Assembly (NCBI GenBank): GCA_025403435.1
Contig: CM046350.1
Span: 20,716,324 to 20,780,323, forward strand
DNA length: 64,000 nucleotides
Direction: 5' to 3'
Source of the DNA: Artocarpus heterophyllus
Lineage: Eukaryota; Streptophyta; Magnoliopsida; Rosales; Moraceae
This document shows positions 61,884-64,000 of the stretch, in pieces; position 1 is the stretch's first letter; each line of letters opens with the position of its first letter. The translations under genes and the position numbers were made by a program. The notes beneath the pieces were generated by a model that was not told the origin of the DNA, did no database searches, and saw only the letters and a program-made list of their open reading frames with translations.

Positions 61884-64000
61884 TTAGAACAAATGTGGAT
61901 ACAAAACTTTCATGTCATCTTCACGTTCCCATGTAGCTGCTTCAACTTACTAATTTCGCCATAACACCTTGACCAATGGAATCTCTTTATTCCTCAAAGT
62001 CCTAGTTTTTCGATCGAGTATCTTCATTGGTTTTTCTTCATAACTTAGGTCTTCTCGTATCTCGATCACTTGTGGCTCAATCACATGCGTAGGGTCCGGA
62101 ACATACTTCTTCAGCATGGAGACATGAAATACATCGTGTATTGTGGACATTTCAGATGGCAACTTCAGCTGATAAGCTACTTTGCCTACTTGTTTAACAA
62201 TTTCATAAGGACCGATGAATCTTGGGCTTAACTTGCTTTTCTTCCCAAACCTCATAACCCCTTTCATTGGTGCAACTTTTAAGAACACATATTCGCCTAC
62301 AGCGAACTCTAAAGGTCTTCTTCTTTTGTCAGCATAACTCTTTTGACGGCTTTGAGCAGTCTCTATTCTTTTTCTTATCAACTTTATCATCTCAGAAGTT
62401 TCATTTACAAAGTCGGTTCTTTCAGCATCAACACTTTCCATCAACTTCTTTTCACCAGCTTCGTGCCAACATATAGGTGACCTGCATTTCCGTCCATACA
62501 GTGCTTCATATGGTGCCATTCCAATTGTCGCCTGAAAGCTGTTGTTGTAAGCAAACTCTGCTAATGGTAACATTTTACACCAGCTGGTCTTAAAATCGAG
62601 AGAACATGCCCGTAGCATATCTTCTAAAATCAAGTTCGTCCTCTCTGTTTGGCCATCAGTCTGAGGATGAAAAGCTGTACTAAAATGAAGCCTGGTTCCC
62701 ATTGCATTCTAGACACTTTTCCAAAATTTAGATGTGAACCTACCATCACGATCTGAGATAATTGACTTGGGAATCCCATGTAGTCGTACAATCTCCTAAA
62801 CATAGAGTTCCGCTAATCGTTCCATGGAATAAGTGATCTTGATAGGAATGAAATGCGCCGTCTTCGTCAGCCGATCCACAATTACCCAAATTGCATCATA
62901 GCCGTTCGTAGTTCTGGGTAAGCCGGTAATGAAATCCATTGCTATTTCCTCCCACTTCCATTCCGGTATTTGAATAGACTGTAGTTCACCACCCGGTTTC
63001 TGGTGTTCAGCCTTTACTTGCTGACATGTCATACATTTCTTCACATACTTTGCAACATCACGTTTCATTCCAAACCACCAAAAGTTACCCTTTAGATCAT
63101 TATACATCTTCGTTGCACCTGGATGAATAGAGTAAGGAGTGTCATGAATTTCTGCCAAGATCCTCTCCCTTAAATTATCAACATTGGGAACACATAAACG
63201 ATCCTTAAGGTACAGAGTTTCGTCATCAGCAATACGAAACTCTTGACATTTTCCCTCTTTTATTTTATGCTTAATCCTTACAAGGCTCACGTCGTCATCT
63301 TGCTTACTCCGAATTTCATCATACATTGTCGGAGCAAGAGAGAGTGCTGATAGTTGACCTGCTATAAGTTCTAGACCGAAGTCTAAAATTTCCTTCCTTA
63401 AAGGTGGAGACATTGCTTGCATAGACATCAATGTGGCAACTGACTTCCTACTTAAAGCATCAGCTACTCGGTTAGATTTACCAGGATGATAAAGGATTTC
63501 ACAGTCATAATCCTTCACCAACTCTAGCCATCTTCGTTGTCTCATGTTCAGGTCTTTTTGCGTGAAGAAATACTTTAGACTTTGATGATCAGTGAATATC
63601 TTACATTGGACCCCATATAAATAGTGTCTCCATATCTTTAATGCAAAGACGACTGTTGCTAACTCGAGGTCATGAGTAGGATAGTTCTTTTCATAATCCT
63701 TTAGTTGCCTTGAAGCATAAGCAATCACCTTTTCATTTTGTATCAATACAGCTCCTAGGCCCATCTTGGATGCATCACTATAGATTACGAACCCATCATT
63801 TCCCTCAGGAATTGCCAACACTGGAGCCGTCGTTAATATTTTCTTCAACTCTTGAAAACTCTTTTCACATGCATCCGTCCATTCATACTTCCTTCCTTTG
63901 CGAGTTAAGTTCGTGAGTGGAGCTGCTATCTTGGAGAAATCTTCTACGAATCTCCGATAGTAACCTGCTAGACCCAAGAAACTCCTTATTTCCCTTGCAT
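61884..64000 (-). pseudogene. Gypsy (Tekay-like chromovirus) pol, 3' part: RT end, RNase H, integrase; with stops
   Basis: One frame from the right edge. The end of reverse transcriptase ([20 protein letters not shown]) is followed by RNase H ([43 protein letters not shown]). The integrase zinc finger comes next (H...H, then CMTCQQVK). The core D,D,E motifs lie in [16 protein letters not shown] and DGQTERTN, followed by a C-terminal LSPRFIGPYEI / TIHDVFHVSMLKKY region. In-frame TAG stops at about 62796-62798 and 62703-62705 interrupt the integrase core. Two further stops follow at 61944-61949, and the original end appears to be the TAA at 61884-61886. The copy cannot make a full protein. Gag and the 5' LTR lie outside the window. 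Confidence 0.92.

Noticed and set aside
1..64000. Organelle DNA insertions, CRISPR arrays, riboswitches or bacterial genes
   Set aside because: I looked for chloroplast or mitochondrial gene sequence and for regular spacer arrays and found none; the maturase is nuclear-type.

Overview
The window is nuclear DNA of a flowering plant, almost certainly a eudicot. It is AT-rich, its genes have GT/AG introns, and single-copy plant genes are scattered among LTR retrotransposons (mostly solo LTRs), MULE, hAT, Tourist and CACTA-like DNA transposons and many small tandem repeats. I saw no prokaryotic operon, CRISPR array, tRNA or rRNA gene. The species cannot be named from the sequence alone.

Genes. 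(1) A CC-NB-LRR resistance gene (minus, 2292-5097) is broken by three single-base frameshifts. (2) An intronless nuclear group II intron maturase, nMAT1-type (plus, 26302-28392), probably acts in mitochondria; its reverse-transcriptase catalytic box is degenerate. A 90-bp copy of its first 30 codons lies 2.2 kb upstream. (3) A DUF538 gene (minus, 29304-29715) has an internal frameshift. (4) A four-exon TOD1-type DUF616 gene (minus, 39551-43285) reconstructs without a break to 465 codons. (5) A four-exon gene (minus, 51058-53658) encodes a small membrane-anchored helical protein of about 265 residues that I cannot name. Genes 2 to 5 look like the old backbone of the locus. From memory, nMAT1 neighbours a DUF538 gene in Arabidopsis, and so does TOD1, so the order here may be ancestral.

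Mobile DNA by region. 1-806: fold-back element. 5.7-8.5 kb: a tandem duplication and several MITEs, including two 116-bp Tourist-like twins. 9.3-10.2 kb: a repeat with a relative at 37.8-38.5 kb. 10.9-19.8 kb: two solo LTRs with perfect 5-bp target-site duplications (TSDs); the second holds a nested Gypsy solo LTR and a MULE. 30.3-34.7 kb: two hAT elements and a Copia-like solo LTR, all with TSDs. 35.1-36.8 kb: a GAACCT-palindrome repeat and a MULE with a perfect 9-bp TSD. 43.9-48.9 kb: AT-rich and purine-rich tandem repeats, then a fold-back element with 105-bp internal repeats. 54.6-55.8 kb: CACTA-like remnant. 57.3-58.6 kb: a hairpin followed by a strand-inverting minisatellite. 59.0-64.0 kb: the 3' half of a Tekay-like Gypsy retrotransposon on the minus strand, with its 3' LTR, polypurine tract and part of pol; it runs off the right edge.

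Most notable signals. Clusters of a short interrupted palindrome (core TTCGGC-N2-GCCGAA) occur in LTRs of at least three families, with copy number differing between two copies of one family. A different palindrome (GAACCT-N3-AGGTTC) is amplified in the same manner inside the 47.6-48.9 kb element. The maturase presequence fragment is fused to a degenerate TGACC-rich minisatellite.
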